From NCBI GenBank assembly GCA_905250115.1, contig CAJNOI010000049.1:192617-256616 (forward strand): a DNA stretch of 64,000 nt, read 5' to 3'. This document shows positions 37,201 to 49,434 of the stretch, piece after piece. The notes under the pieces were generated by a model. That model was not told where the DNA came from. It ran no database searches and worked only from the letters and a program-made list of their open reading frames with translations. A program made the position numbers and the translations under genes. Source of the DNA: Adineta steineri (Eukaryota; Rotifera; Eurotatoria; Adinetida; Adinetidae). Positions within the stretch are counted from its first letter, which is position 1; the number at the start of each line of letters is the position of its first letter.

Positions 37201-38747
37201 TAGGTATATATATATGGTTTAACTTGTCAAGCCATGAATTCATATCGAGAGACTTTTATAATAAAAAAGCGAATAAAGCTACTCTAAGTTTATATAAATT
37301 TTTATTATAAATATAGAGCAGTATTTTGCGTATATATATTATATGAATAATTGAGTTTAAGTACAATATATATTCTTCATTGACATAATCAGAGACAGTG
37401 AAAAACATCTTGAATCTAGGTAAAGCTCATAGGTTTTTTCTCCTTTTCTGTTGAAGATCGACAATCAAAGCCGAAACCAGGTGTGCCTCGAGCCTTGCCC
37501 GTCTTCACGCTTCGCTATCTATGAATATGATAATGAATATATTAACATTCTATTTGAAAAAGATTTATATTCAGAAGAGCAGAATGATAAAAAAAGAGGT
37601 CATCAAACAAAACAATTAATAAAGAAAAAAAACGATGGAACAATTATTTCTAAATACAATTTGTATATATCTGCATAAGGAGTAAATCTATAGGAAAAAA
37701 GTTGATTAAAATCAAAATATTCAATGTAGAAATTGAATACGAATTATCTATTCAAATGCTGTCAACTATTTTTATCTGAAAAAACTTTGATCATTTTTTA
37801 TGTAAAATTTTATTAGTACCTGTATATGAAATCATTGAAAATATCTTCAATCGCTATAGAAAATTTTTATCAGAACTTATAAGAAGCTTATGTAGATAAT
37901 AAACTTTTTCTATCGAGAATCATCACATACTGCTCCAATTGTGTTAATGAGTTCTTTTTTTCTGTTCTATCAAAAAATAGTTTATATAAATGAATTGTCA
38001 ACACTTCTATGTTGAAAACGTAATTCTTTGAGTTTTGCCTAAAGGAACTGTTTTCAACTTAAAATTCAAGATTAAGAGAATTATTTTTACTCAAAAACCT
38101 CTGATTTTCACGTGAGTATGTATTAACATGTTGCATATGTTGAACAATGAGGCTTGATAAAAATCCTATTAACTAGAGCTGATAGGATTGTATTTTTCGC
38201 ATATAAAGATCGTTGATTCATTCGCATAAACTATTTTATATGAAACTAAAAAGGAACTGTTTGACACTGTGGATTGTAATCGAAAAAGTATTATTATCTT
38301 CATAAGCTGGCTACAGATTTCGATAGAAAGCAAAAAGATTCTACATTGAATAACGCATATTGATGATCATTTGTATTGAAAGTTAATTTTTAATCTTCGC
38401 TAAAGTATCTGTAAGCTTTTCTTATTAATGAACTACTTTTGATAAAGAATAGTATTCTTATGATAAACACATGTTGCTCTATTTATCAATCTAAAAGCTA
38501 ATAAACTCGTGATTATTAAAAATATTTTCGTTATTTAACCGAATACAGAATTGAAAAATCGATTATAATTTCCATTTCAAGTAACCATTGATATTGATAA
38601 ATAAAACTGACTATATACATGATAGGACCTATAAAATACTCAATTAGTAGTTCAAAATAATATTTAAGTATTCTTTAACTTTTTAAAGAAATGAAAATAT
38701 TTCGATTACAAAATTTAATTTCGCATTTAATAATAATATATAAAATA
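34254..38747. other. Long gene-poor region
   Basis: About 4.5 kb of AT-rich sequence. Two patches have higher GC: 35560-35740 (including GGGAGGAGGGG, reminiscent of the G-rich MITE end near 24560) and 37450-37520. Neither shows termini, target duplications or a convincing exon. Open frames at 35935-36132 and 37451-37678 are 65-75 codons and unrecognised. Confidence 0.45.
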
Positions 38748-39373
38748 TCATCGAATATTTTTATCGGACCATAGAAGAAAAGCTCCTTGATGTTCTGATT
38801 TTGAACGTAGATTTAATTGAGATGATTGTCCAACAGACTAAATATATGAACACAAAAAATAACCAACTTGAATATAAATATCAATAATAATTACATTTTG
38901 ATCTGTTTTGTGTATTTGTTTATTTACTTTATTCGTAATAATTGCAAGTTTATTACGTAACTTATCTTCATCTTTTCTTGATAATGGTGTTTCATGAATT
39001 ACCTTTTGATTTTTATTAGAATAGATTAAATTGTTTGATGAAATTTCATTTTAAATACTTTTTCCATTAAATTCTCCATATGTTGTGCAAGTTTTTGTTG
39101 TTCAACAAGTCTTTCTTGTTTTCGTTCTTGTGCATGAACTTTTCGTTCAAGTTTTTCTGACTGACTTTCACCAACAACAGCAAGTTTAGATCGTGGTATA
39201 ATAACAGTCGTGTTTAATAAATCTTTCGCAGTTTTATCATCAACTTGAGCATCAAGTATTTCATTTCGTTTACCATGATGAACTAATTTTGTTGTTACTA
39301 ATATTTAAAATAAAATGAGTATTTAAAAAACAAACAAACAAGAAGAATTACCTATTTGAGAGCTAGCAAACAT
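38748..39373 (-). CDS. Unidentified small coiled-coil protein, 152 residues
   Basis: Four exons, 39373-39352, 39297-39059, 39002-38895 and 38837-38748, join in frame with short introns. The protein starts MFASSQIVTTKLVHHGKRNE. A charged helical segment follows (SEKLERKVHAQERKQERLVE, then QQKLAQHMENLMEK) that is very likely a coiled coil. A basic stretch (KLAIITNKVNKQIHKTDQN) leads to a tail ending FLLWSDKNIR. No signal peptide or membrane helix is present. I do not recognise the family; the size and style recall small ciliary or cytoskeletal proteins, which is only an impression. Consistent phases and coding composition across four exons support a real gene. Confidence 0.65.
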
Positions 39374-40166
39374 AATACTAATAAAATATAAGGTTCATCG
39401 TAAATTTATCTTTCAAAGATAAAAGCGCGTATTTATCGTAGAAAAAAATATAATATATACGTCATAGTTTATTATGTCATTCTTCAATCATTATGATAAA
39501 TATCTATAAAATTCTTAGAATTAATCAATTTCTTATTTTATTAATGTAGATTTCGTGATTAGATCTCTCTTTTATACAATTGCATAAATCATTCTTATTC
39601 CATAAAAGTCAATGAAGAAAGAAGGAAAAGAAAATATGATTATTTTAATAGATACCATGGTTGATTGTCATGATATATTTAAAATATTCAGTCACTCATT
39701 CAACAAAATTCTTTATCAAAAAATTAAGTTCTTTAGTAATCATAATTTAATAAACAAACAATATTATTTATCGTAGTTTTCTCGAGTGTGAAATATGCTT
39801 TGTCCTACTGCAAGTTATATTTTATGACATAACTAATGAATCTACTGGTAAATAATTTAATAGTATAGAATAAACCAAAAAATAGGCATTATAACAAAGA
39901 ATATTAACCCAATTTGTTTAGTATCGCGACTGTTGTAATATTTCTGCTGAAAACAAAAGAACGAAGAATTTATATGTTTGTTAAAAATAGAAAAATCTTT
40001 ATTAAATAGTTTTATGTTATATTTATTATCACAAATAATTATTAATAAGAAAAAAATCAAAGTGAAAACGTTGCCTATGTTCATCTTTTTTGTTTGGATG
40101 CTGAAGATGCACTATTAGATAAAATCAAAAGAAGAAATAGATTTAAGAGAGAAAGAAAAAGAAAAT
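39374..40166. other. Intergenic region
   Basis: AT-rich spacer between two minus-strand genes. An open frame at 40084-39857 (about 75 codons, Ile/Phe/Asn-rich) looks AT-driven and is not supported. Confidence 0.5.
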
Positions 40167-42458
40167 TTACTGTTTTATTGATCGTGCTAACTTATCTACA
40201 ATCTTATCCATTTGTTTAAGTTTGATATAAAGGTATAAATTAATACATAGAATAAAAGCAATTCTAAATATGCAAAAAAAAAATTAACATGATATGTAAT
40301 TTAAACATTAGTTATCATACATAATAATAAATAAATATATCAATGCATTAGAATGATAAAGTGATGTTGAAGTTTTATGAAGTTCTGTTTCTAAATATAA
40401 AATAAAAGAAAAAGATTTATTTTGAATTTTTATTCAACATACTTTTACTTTCATCACTTAATTTTTGTTGTAATGGACCATTAGCAAGTGTATCATGTGA
40501 ATTCATTGCTACTGGAACATTTACTGAAACTTCACCTTGATCTGAATTTCGTTTATCTTTAAATAAAAAAAACAAATTTACCATCAAAAAATTTAATATT
40601 TGGTTAAAATTCTTTACTCATTGAAAAATTTGTATGAAGATTAAGACGATGATCTAAGCATAATAATTACTATTGATATATATATATATATCTAAATCAT
40701 ATTATTGACTCACTTAAACTTTTTAAACCTTCAAGTGATGATGAATATGCATTTCGTTCAATAATTGCTAATCAAAAAAGAAGAAAAGCAAAAGTAAAGT
40801 TTGAAAAAATACAAAATAAGAAATACAAACGTTTGAATAAACTAGTAGCTGATTTATTAAAACGAACTAGAGCAGTAACACGTAAACTAGTTGTCTTTGT
40901 AGATGTTTGTAATAGACAATAACGCATACATAGAGAAAATGTATCACTATATTTAACACCATCATTGAATACTTCAGCATCAACTACGTAATGAGATCCA
41001 GCAACATCATGAGTTAACGTCTAAAATACAAACATTACACATTTTATTTTCTTCTTGGCTTTCAAACTATAACCACAACTCATGTATGAATAGAATCAAG
41101 AAAGAAATTAATTAGTTGAAATTGTATGTTTAATATAAACGATGTCTATAAAAGTTGTATGTGTACTTTTTATGAAGACGACGAACTTAATAAAATGTCA
41201 TTATTTTCATTTAATACTATTTTAAAAGAGAAATAGTATTTAAAACAATCAGTTAAGTATTTTATTCGATGCATACAATAGAGAAAATTGTGCTCTACAT
41301 TGTTTCATGGCCGTCAGCTATTTAATAATTAAAGAACTTTAAAAAGGCCGTATTTTGGGTGCAAGTATTTTTATATTTAAAAGGTTAAAATTAAGATAGT
41401 AAATTACATGTTATTCCCTTTGCTTAAAGAACTACAATTATAGTTTTAGAATATTTTCTTCGCAAATTCATTTATCTGAGTTAAAAGATTGGAATAATTC
41501 TATATCCTGTTTTTTTGAAAATTTCTATTTGACCAGTATTTTTAAAATAAGGTACGTCATGCGAAAAAAAAATCAATTGTTTAACAGTATAATAACATGA
41601 AATATTGACGTCAAAAGAATCCATCTTTCTCTGCTTTTAATCTTAAGAAAACAATAATAATTCTCAACTACGTGCGTCTCCACGTCATCTCGCACGTAAG
41701 AAACTGCCGGGGCTTCAAACATGTGGGAGGTTTATAATAATAGCAATTCTCTTCCGTTATGTTCTAATTTATTTATTATACAATTATTTTTCAAATTTAG
41801 TTTTACTTGTTTCTCAGTTGTTGAAATAGTTGCTTTTCCTACGAATGCAGCATCATACGGTATTTTATAATTAAGTGTTCGTTCACGACATTTCGTTTCT
41901 TCATTCATAATCCAATCAGTTGCTGTATCATCTAAATAATTCATTTATAATCTATATTCAAGAAAAAGTTTACTTCATTAAAATCTAACAAACCAAAAAT
42001 ATTTTGAGCTTTTCTATGTGCTTGAACAAATTCATTGTTGCCAAATAGTAAATCAAATAATTCATTAACAGTTATATCATAACTACGTACAATCAGTTGT
42101 TTATCATAATGTGTCGAACATGGACATTCAGTTCTATATATAATTGTACGTTCAACTGATGATTCTCGTGTACTTCGTCCTACATCGCTATCAGGATTGA
42201 GACTTTGAGTGGGAAGAGAAAGTTTATCGGATTTCTTTTTATCCTTTTTTGATTTCGATTTAGAACTTTTACATAAACGATGAAGTTCTTGATCTATTAA
42301 TGCATGGGTTTCATCATCACTAACCGATGTTACCTAAATAAGATAAAGTAAAACGATACAAATGATTATTCGTTATTTAATGGAAAAATGGTTTATATTT
42401 TGAAATAAGTTCTTACATGTTTTGTTTTTATACGTCTTTTTATTGAAATCCCTGCCAT
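40167..42458 (-). CDS. VASt-domain membrane protein (Aster/GRAMD1-like) without GRAM domain
   Basis: Eight exons encode 341 residues: 42458-42417, 42333-41994, 41931-41807, 41020-40831, 40767-40714, 40556-40449, 40390-40321 and 40263-40167. The N-terminus is short, basic and Ser-rich. Residues roughly 75-230 form a VASt domain, the sterol-binding fold of Aster proteins: RSYDITVNELFDLLFGNNEF, DWIMNEETKCRERTLNYKIP, FVGKATISTTEKQ, HYVVDAEVFNDGVKYSDTFS and SLRVTALVRFNK. A linker is followed by one C-terminal membrane helix (IYLFIIIIIAFILCINLYLY) and a short tail. Aster proteins move cholesterol at ER-plasma-membrane contacts, using a GRAM domain to find the target membrane. No GRAM-coding exon is visible upstream, so this is either a short paralogue or has an unusual targeting mode. 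The fourth intron boundary region (41021-41806) is long and contains a hairpin. Confidence 0.85.
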
Positions 42459-43027
42459 GTTGTCAAAAAAAATACGACGTATATTTTGCGTACTAGTTGT
42501 TGTTGAGTGTTTCTTGATGCAATGCAACACTCACTTTTGTGTATGAAACTTTTCTTGTTTCCTGTCATTTCATTTTTCTTTTGTCGCTGCTCATAACTAA
42601 GGAAAAAAAAAGAAAAAGAAAAAGAAAAAAATATTAGTAATGTGGCAAGCAACAATTGTATTTTAATCTTAAAGAAAGAATGAAAGAAAATCGATTTTTG
42701 TCGAATGAGATAAACAAAATAAATATGAATTTTATTGACTGTTACAGATGTCATGAAAATAAATAAAAACGCAATTTATGTGTTAGATGATTCAACTAGC
42801 TGAATGCTAAAAACTATTTTAAAGATATAAGAAATTAGACGTGAATAAACATTACTACATTCTTTCAACTTCAAAAAAATAAAAATATATGATTCTTTCT
42901 ACTTCAAACTGTCGAATTTATTTTTGAGGACATAGTTCTTCAAAAAGAAATTCAAAAAACACATAATGTAAATGTTATAGAGAAAGAAAAATCTTGTTTA
43001 TATTCATTTAATTTAGTTGATATCATT
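42459..43027. other. Intergenic region
   Basis: Spacer between the VASt gene and the carboxypeptidase gene, both on the minus strand. A polypurine tract lies at about 42600-42630. A 104-codon frame on the minus strand (42754-42440) overlaps the VASt start in another frame and is not supported. Confidence 0.5.
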
Positions 43028-44583
43028 TTATTTGAGTGTATTAAGCAAATTCCATATTTTTTGTCGCATAACTGATGTTACTCCATTATAATTATTTGTT
43101 ATAATTGAAAATACTTGTTCATTAACGTAACCAGAATAAGATAAGACATTGCTAATAAAACCACCTTTCATTCGAATTCCATTCGCTATTGGTAGTGCAC
43201 GTTCGAATGATGGAAACCATGATGCTCGTTGTTGAATATTATATAGTACACGTGCAATAGCCGATGTTGTTATACGATTTTGAGGTGATAAACCTGAACC
43301 ATCTCTAGTTGCTACTGCTGTTTGTTCAATACCATGTTCATTATAGCAATAGAGTGGTAATACTCGATTAGTACTTGAATTAGTTATTTGAGCAATTGTT
43401 TTTATAAGTACTTCACCATACATATTGATACTATCTTGTTCGAACCAATAGACAATATCACTCATTGGTGGTGATTGATATGTATCAAGTGTTATTCGAT
43501 TTGCAGTAGTGTTAACATCCTGTTGATAAATAATTTTGATGGGCATTGATTTTGACCAATTCATACGTTGACGAAGTTCATCAGCAATATGAATTGCTGA
43601 ATTAGGTGTAGCAGCACCAATTGAGAAATCTTTTGGTGAATCTATACCTAAAGAACCACGTAAATAACCATGAGTACTATCAGGAGCTAAATATACATCC
43701 GCAAGATCACCACTTCCTGGAGGACCAGTAACGAGTTCATTAGTAAATGTAATTAATTGAGGTAAGTTTTCGAATCCAGCAACTGTTACAGGACTTCCAA
43801 CAGTCGAACCTGGTAAAAGAAAGATACGAAATTGATTTTCACGCCAATTTAATGCACTGCTACCGGTTGCATAATAATTTCTGAAATAAATTCTTTTTAG
43901 TGCCAAAAGAAAAAGTTACAATCATTTATTTACCCTAATCCTCCCCATGGATATCCATCAGGTACTGTCTGTGTTTGATCTGGCCATACACTTAAATCTA
44001 GTATTATACCTCGGCATTGTTTTATACCTTTTCCATTTATTAAACTTATCCAATGTTGCATTATTATATCACCTTTTGTTTCATTCCATCGCCAACTACC
44101 TAAACTTGGATCACCACTTCCTACTCATGCATACATACATACGTATTAGTCTCTAGAAAATATTCATCAAAACAACTATGATCACTTACCGACAATATAA
44201 ATATATCCATTAAGAATACCAAATGGATTAACCTTACCAGAATATTGTAATAATGTTTTGTATCGATAGTCTGTACCTAAATAATGAAAAGCAGCTGCAC
44301 CTGTTACAGTTTTCATCGTAGATGCAGGTGCAAGACCGATATCTTTATTAAATGAAAATGTAACATTTCCAGTCGAATTATCAATAATAGTAATAGAATA
44401 AGTTGCATGTAATAATTGAGAATCTTGTGTAAAATTGTTCCATGTACTTGAAAAATTGGAATTTTCAATAGCATATATCTTATATGCAATAACATATAAA
44501 TTGATAAAAATAATAAAAAATCCTGTCTAAATAGAAAACTAAATCTAATCAAAATATTCAATAATCTTTCTACTTACCTCCAT
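43028..44583 (-). CDS. D-alanyl-D-alanine carboxypeptidase/endopeptidase, PBP4-like (peptidase S13)
   Basis: This is a bacterial-type penicillin-binding protein 4 homologue, an enzyme that cleaves D-Ala-D-Ala and cross-bridges in peptidoglycan. Exons 44583-44578 (only ATG GAG), 44526-44190, 44120-43934 and 43880-43028 encode 460 residues, the usual bacterial size. A signal peptide (METGFFIIFINLYVIAYKIY) predicts secretion. Active-site motifs are in order: SxxK in GLAPASTMKTVTGAAAF (Ser about 71, Lys about 74), the SxN box as DSINMYGEVLI, and DGSGLSPQNRIT. The KTG box is changed to KGG (MKGGFISNVLSYSGYV). Three spliceosomal introns show it is part of the eukaryotic genome and not bacterial contamination. 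Animals have no peptidoglycan, so horizontal origin and use against dietary or environmental bacteria are inferred. Confidence 0.9.
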
Positions 44584-45057
44584 TCTCGATTCGATCAATA
44601 ACAACAATGAAAGAAAAGATCGAAGTAAAGTGTCCTACAATTTTATAATCTCTTATCAATGTCAGATATTTGCATAAGGAATATATATAAAAGTTGTTCT
44701 TATCAATACTGCAAATTCGTCAAAATACGGATTATTATAATAGATCATATATACTCACACTATCTAATATATCTCAAAGCATTATAATATTCAAGAAATC
44801 TTATTGATTTCGTATCAATAAATAAGAATTGATATAAAATTCGAAATCATTTTTATTTCCTTTGCTAAGACATTATCAATGAAAACTTTTAATAATAAGT
44901 TCATTATTATTTATTTAATATTTAATTTAATCACAAAAAATATCACAAATTATCATCTTTAACATCAAAAATTGATGTTTTTCACAAAGAAACACAAACA
45001 AAAAAATAATCTAAGTTAACAAAATATTTAAGGCTTATTTCTCGCTGCTGTTGTTGT
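44584..45057. other. Intergenic region
   Basis: AT-rich spacer. It contains the 5' flank of the carboxypeptidase gene and the 3' flank of the gap-interrupted gene. No feature is seen. Confidence 0.55.
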
Positions 45058-45472
45058 TTAAGGGATTTTACTGAAAGAATCTGGAGCATTTCTAACATAG
45101 GTATATGATTGAACACCAGATTGATGTTGTCTTTGAGCGTAAACAACTTCTCGAAAGAATCGAAAAACATTTGAATCTGTATGACCAATTGTAAAAGCTG
45201 AATGTTGAATTAGAAAACGCATACTAACAAGAAATTGATCAAAACCAATTCGTTGAAATGGATCAAAACATTTTTGTGGTGCTAATACATTATAGAGTAT
45301 ATCTCTTCCACGTAAATTTTCTCTTGCATATGGTTCATCTTTACCTGTTGAACGTGGATCGGCNNNNNNNNNNNNNNNNNNNNNNNNNNNNNNNNNNNNN
45401 NNNNNNNNNNNNNNNNNNNNNNNNNNNNNNNNNNNNNNNNNNNNNNNNNNNNNNNNNNNNNNNTTCATCCAT
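45058..45472 (-). CDS. Unidentified gene cut by an assembly gap (C-terminal 102 residues visible)
   Basis: The visible part runs from the gap edge at 45363 to a TAA at 45058-45060. It encodes a polar protein end with ENLRGRDILYNVLAPQKCFD, PFQRIGFDQFLVSMRFLIQH and VQSYTYVRNAPDSFSKIP. On the far side of the gap, 45472-45464 reads ATG GAT GAA and could be the start, though frame across the gap cannot be tested. No family is recognised. Composition is coding-like. Confidence 0.5.
45364..45463. other. Assembly gap of 100 N
   Basis: A run of exactly 100 N. It interrupts the gene at 45058-45472. Confidence 0.99.
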
Positions 45473-45549
45473 TGTATACTATATATATCACAATGAAACC
45501 ATTATATTAGCAATTCTCGAATAAAATAGAAATTATATATGATCGTACA

Positions 45550-45830
45550 AGAACAGACAAGATCTGACATTCTGTTGTATTATATGTTTCATCTGGTCTG
45601 ATTCATATCGAATCTGATAAAATCTTGTAAGCAACACTCAGTCCGATCCAATACGAATCTGATTGTCTGATTTTTGTAAGATTTTAGCTTGCATATGACG
45701 TTCAGAATCTGCTAGAATCTTGAAAAAAAATAACATATATGTTATTGTCCGATTTTGTATCAAGATCAGGTGAAAAATCTTGTACGCGTCAGATCTTGCA
45801 ATAACTAACACGATCTTATGTCTGTTTTTT
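45550..45830. repeat. Degenerate GATCT-rich repeat patch, possible MITE
   Basis: Repeated variants of gaatctgataaaatcttgta and aatctgctagaatcttg occur several times in both orientations. A left motif, ACAGACAAGATCTGAC (about 45552-45567), is partly mirrored on the right by GTCAGATCTTGCA (about 45788-45800) and by GATCTTATGTCTGT (about 45812-45825). This suggests an inverted-repeat element, but no clean termini or target duplication were found. It lies next to a scaffold gap, where repeats often break assembly. Confidence 0.35.
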
Positions 45831-46802
45831 TGGCTAGGGGAACAATGAAATATCACATAAAAGTAAACTATCTATATTATGATTCGTATGTCTTAAAAAT
45901 GACTGTAAATAATTAATAAGATTTTATTTATTGTGTCTCATGATATCGAAATCATATAGAATGCTTAACCATTTTTTTTGGCAGATTTTTCTTTGGAAAA
46001 CGCCAGAACAGATGTTTATTCAATCAAAGGTGTTTTAGGGTATAATACGCTTCGAAACAGTCAATTATGCATAATTGAACATTGCATGCTTCGCACTGAT
46101 AGCTTGTATACTTGACTGATTTTTCATCTTTTTGCGATGAGATCATGCATAACATTTTCTCTGAGCACCTCTTGAGACATAAAACAGGAAAACAGAAAAA
46201 ATAACAAGGTAAACGCACTGGAATGTATAGAAAAAACTCTGATAATGAATAATGATAAAACAAGGAAATTTTTATTATGCACTATGTTTAGACTTTCCTA
46301 ACACTGCGAAATACCGCTAATCTGCTGTATAAACAAAGAAGAACTACCATGTAGACTATCTTCATTTAATTCTGATTGATTTGAAATTTATACCATTTCC
46401 CAATTTGGAGAATTTAGTTGCAATAAAACCATCCTTCATTCAAGTAATTTGATATATTTAAAAATTTCATTAGAAATATCGTCTGATTTTCTCTTCTATT
46501 CAATATTAATACAATTAATATTATCTCACTATACAAATTTTTGAAAAAGGGTATTTCTCCTTTAAAGTTTTATTTCCATAGTTCATCACTCTTCATAAAA
46601 TATGATATCAATGAATTTTAGAATAATAAGTTTAATTCTTCTTTTCTTTATTATAATCTTTGTATAATACACTTGACAAAACAAAATCGACAAAAGAAAA
46701 ACGAAAATCTAATGTAAGACAGACACACTCATGCATACAAGAAATGAAATAATCTGACAATTGAAGAAACAGAAAAAAGAGAAAACAAAGACTAATTTTA
46801 AA
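45831..46802. other. Intergenic region
   Basis: AT-rich 3' flank of the discoidin-domain gene. A 79-codon minus-strand frame (46263-46024) has several cysteines but no recognisable domain, start context or partner exon. Confidence 0.45.
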
Positions 46803-49434
46803 CTACTGCTCATAAACAAAAACTTCACAAAGAACAGCAGTAAATAGTTTATTCCATCGATCAGTTATACCATCTGCTTCAATATAAACAAAACGACCAC
46901 GTAATGCACGTTGACATTGAAAATGAAGACGAGATGATGAAGTTAATGCTTGATCAGTACGTGTTATAAATGAACATAAATTAGCATTTTTAAAACGATA
47001 TCGACGTGGACGTTGATCCACATAAACATTATATCGATCTAAATTAGCTAAATAATCTCGATAGATAGATGATGATATTAATGAACTGTTAGCTAAAATA
47101 ATTTCAAAAACATATTTGTATCTTATTCATTTTCATAACAAAACAAACAAACCTTTATTATTTGCATGCCATGTTCTTAACATAACACCAGCTATATTTG
47201 TTACTCGACCTAAATCAACCATCCAGACAGGTTTACGAACAAAATAATTATCAATTGTAGCACATTTTGACCAATCTAATGATTCTTCTAAACCATCGAC
47301 AGCTAATGATGGATCACCATTTGTTTCTCGTGCACTACGCGATTTTAATTCAGTAGTAGCACCAGTTGATTGTTGATGACGATTTCGATCATTTGTCCAT
47401 GTTTGTTTTTTATATGCCATATTTTCCACTAGACAAAGAGAAATTTTTTTTATAAGATATTTAGAGAAAACAAAAGTTTATTTACCGCATTGAGCTTCAC
47501 TATTTACACGAAAATAACCTGGAAAACATGCATCTAAATATATCAATAATATTAATTATGTTTTAAATTTCATATAAGATTACCTTGATGTGGACATCCT
47601 AAGATAGCTGCACGCATACTAACATGATTATGCCATTCAACTGGATGTAAACGAACGTATCGAGCAAAGAATGGTTCATTTAAAAAATGTATACGTTCAC
47701 TATCACGATCATTATTGGCAGAAAATTCCTATGAATATAATTAATTTGAAGGATAATGTGTATTGATCATCGAAAGAAAAAAAAATAAACAAACTTTTGG
47801 TTCAATTTGTGATTTATCTTTATAATAGAGCCATAAACGAGTATCATTTGAAAATGAAACTTTATATTTTGTAACCCATTGATCTTGAGTTGTATCACCT
47901 CGACCCTTAGTTATCAACGATGTAACAGTCGATGGATGACCCAAATCAAATTCAAGCCATTGATCATGTTCTTAAGAACAAAAAAAACATAAACATTATT
48001 TATAGAAGAAAATATTTATTTGTAACTGACTATATCGTTTTCTGGAACACCATCCTTTATTACTCATTATATAACCATCTTCTGGTTGACATGATGCACG
48101 TCGACGATATGGCCATGAAGTTGATGCACTGATTTTTCCATATGGTGGTAAACCCAAATATTGTTTACATTCTATAGTATATATTAAAAAAGAAACAATA
48201 ATAAGAGATCGAATAAAAGATTAAGAATTCAAACCTTGACATCCGATAATTTCAACACGTAACGATGGATGAGAATACCATTGAATTGGATGAAATTTAA
48301 TAAAACGTGCAATAATTGCTTCGTCAAAATAATTATGACGAACAGAATATGAATCTGTATTGGCAGAAAATATCTATTAAAATATAAAATATAATACTCA
48401 ATTATTTGTTAAAAAATATCTCATATCTTTTTATAAATAAATCTATCGATTTATATATCAAACAGAGATCTTAAATTTAGTTTGTTATTTTTTTATACGA
48501 TGATAAGTCATTGTAGAACATACTATCTAAGGGAAGAAATCATGAACAAATTTAGCTTTTTAAAGATTATTCTGGATTAATGGGTTCATTTATTGATACA
48601 TTTAACAGCTCTTTGTATAATAACAATGAGCGTTGACATGACAGACGAACATCGAATAAATCGAGGACGGCGCATCTCAAACATCTGTGTCTTTCAATAG
48701 TCAAAGAAACCAAAGAGACATTATTACAAATAAAAATTCAACAAGACTTAGTAACCGATGGTTTTTATGTGCCATAGAATTAGTTCCGCCTTTTCATGGA
48801 TAAATGTTCGCTTTGTATCTGAATATCATCTTCTATGTCTGAAAGATTTAAAAATTAGAACAGTTTGCTTTCACAAAATTCTAATGATTTTTATACATCA
48901 TATATAATATATTATACCTTTTGATTTCCATAACGATCAACAAGATATTGCCATCGATATGCATCTGTACTATATGATACCATAAATGATATAACATATT
49001 CTTCTTTATTAGCTCGACCTTGTGTTAATACACCTGATATCTATATAAATATATTTAAATAATTCATAATTTAAAAGGAAAAATTTATTCTACTAACTTT
49101 AGCAGAAATACCCAAATCAATTTGTAACCATTCAGAATCGGATTTATGTCGTGCACACCAAGCACGATCTGATGGTTGATATAATCGAGCATTTTTTTCA
49201 TGACAATCAGAATCCCAAAGTGTTGATGATGCTGTTATTTGCCAATCACGTATTTCACCACTAGTCATACCCAATGGACCATTACATACTATAAGTATAT
49301 AATTAGTTACCCGAAACTAATGTGTTAAAATTTAATATACCTTGAGTACTAGTATCAATCGATTTAATAGTAAAAATAAAATAAATTAGAAAAATCATTT
49401 TCAATCTTGTACGAATGTTCATATATTTAACCAT
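46803..49434 (-). CDS. Secreted protein with two F5/8-type C (discoidin) domains and a fucolectin-like domain
   Basis: Ten exons encode 540 residues: 49434-49341, 49288-49098, 49040-48918, 48373-48235, 48171-48031, 47970-47795, 47728-47584, 47533-47486, 47428-47153 and 47092-46803. All junctions are in frame. A signal peptide (LKMIFLIYFIFTIKSID) precedes discoidin domain 1 (CNGPLGMTSGEIRDWQITAS, SEWLQIDLG, SGVLTQGRANKEEYVISF, ARFIKFHPIQWYSHPSLRVE, ending in GC). Domain 2 is similar (CKQYLGLPPYGKISAS, QWLEFDLG, ARYVRLHPVEWHNHVSMRAA). A Cys-containing linker leads to a third, fucolectin-like jellyroll (DPSLAVDG, VWMVDLGRVTNIAGVMLRTW, RGRFVYIEADG). These folds bind cell-surface glycans or phospholipids, so an adhesion or pattern-recognition role is likely. 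Exon boundaries repeat in phase between domains 1 and 2, consistent with internal duplication. There is no membrane anchor. Confidence 0.9.

Noticed and set aside
37451..37678. 75-codon plus-strand frame
   Set aside because: The first third has coding-like GC but the rest is AT-rich; no domain or splice partner.
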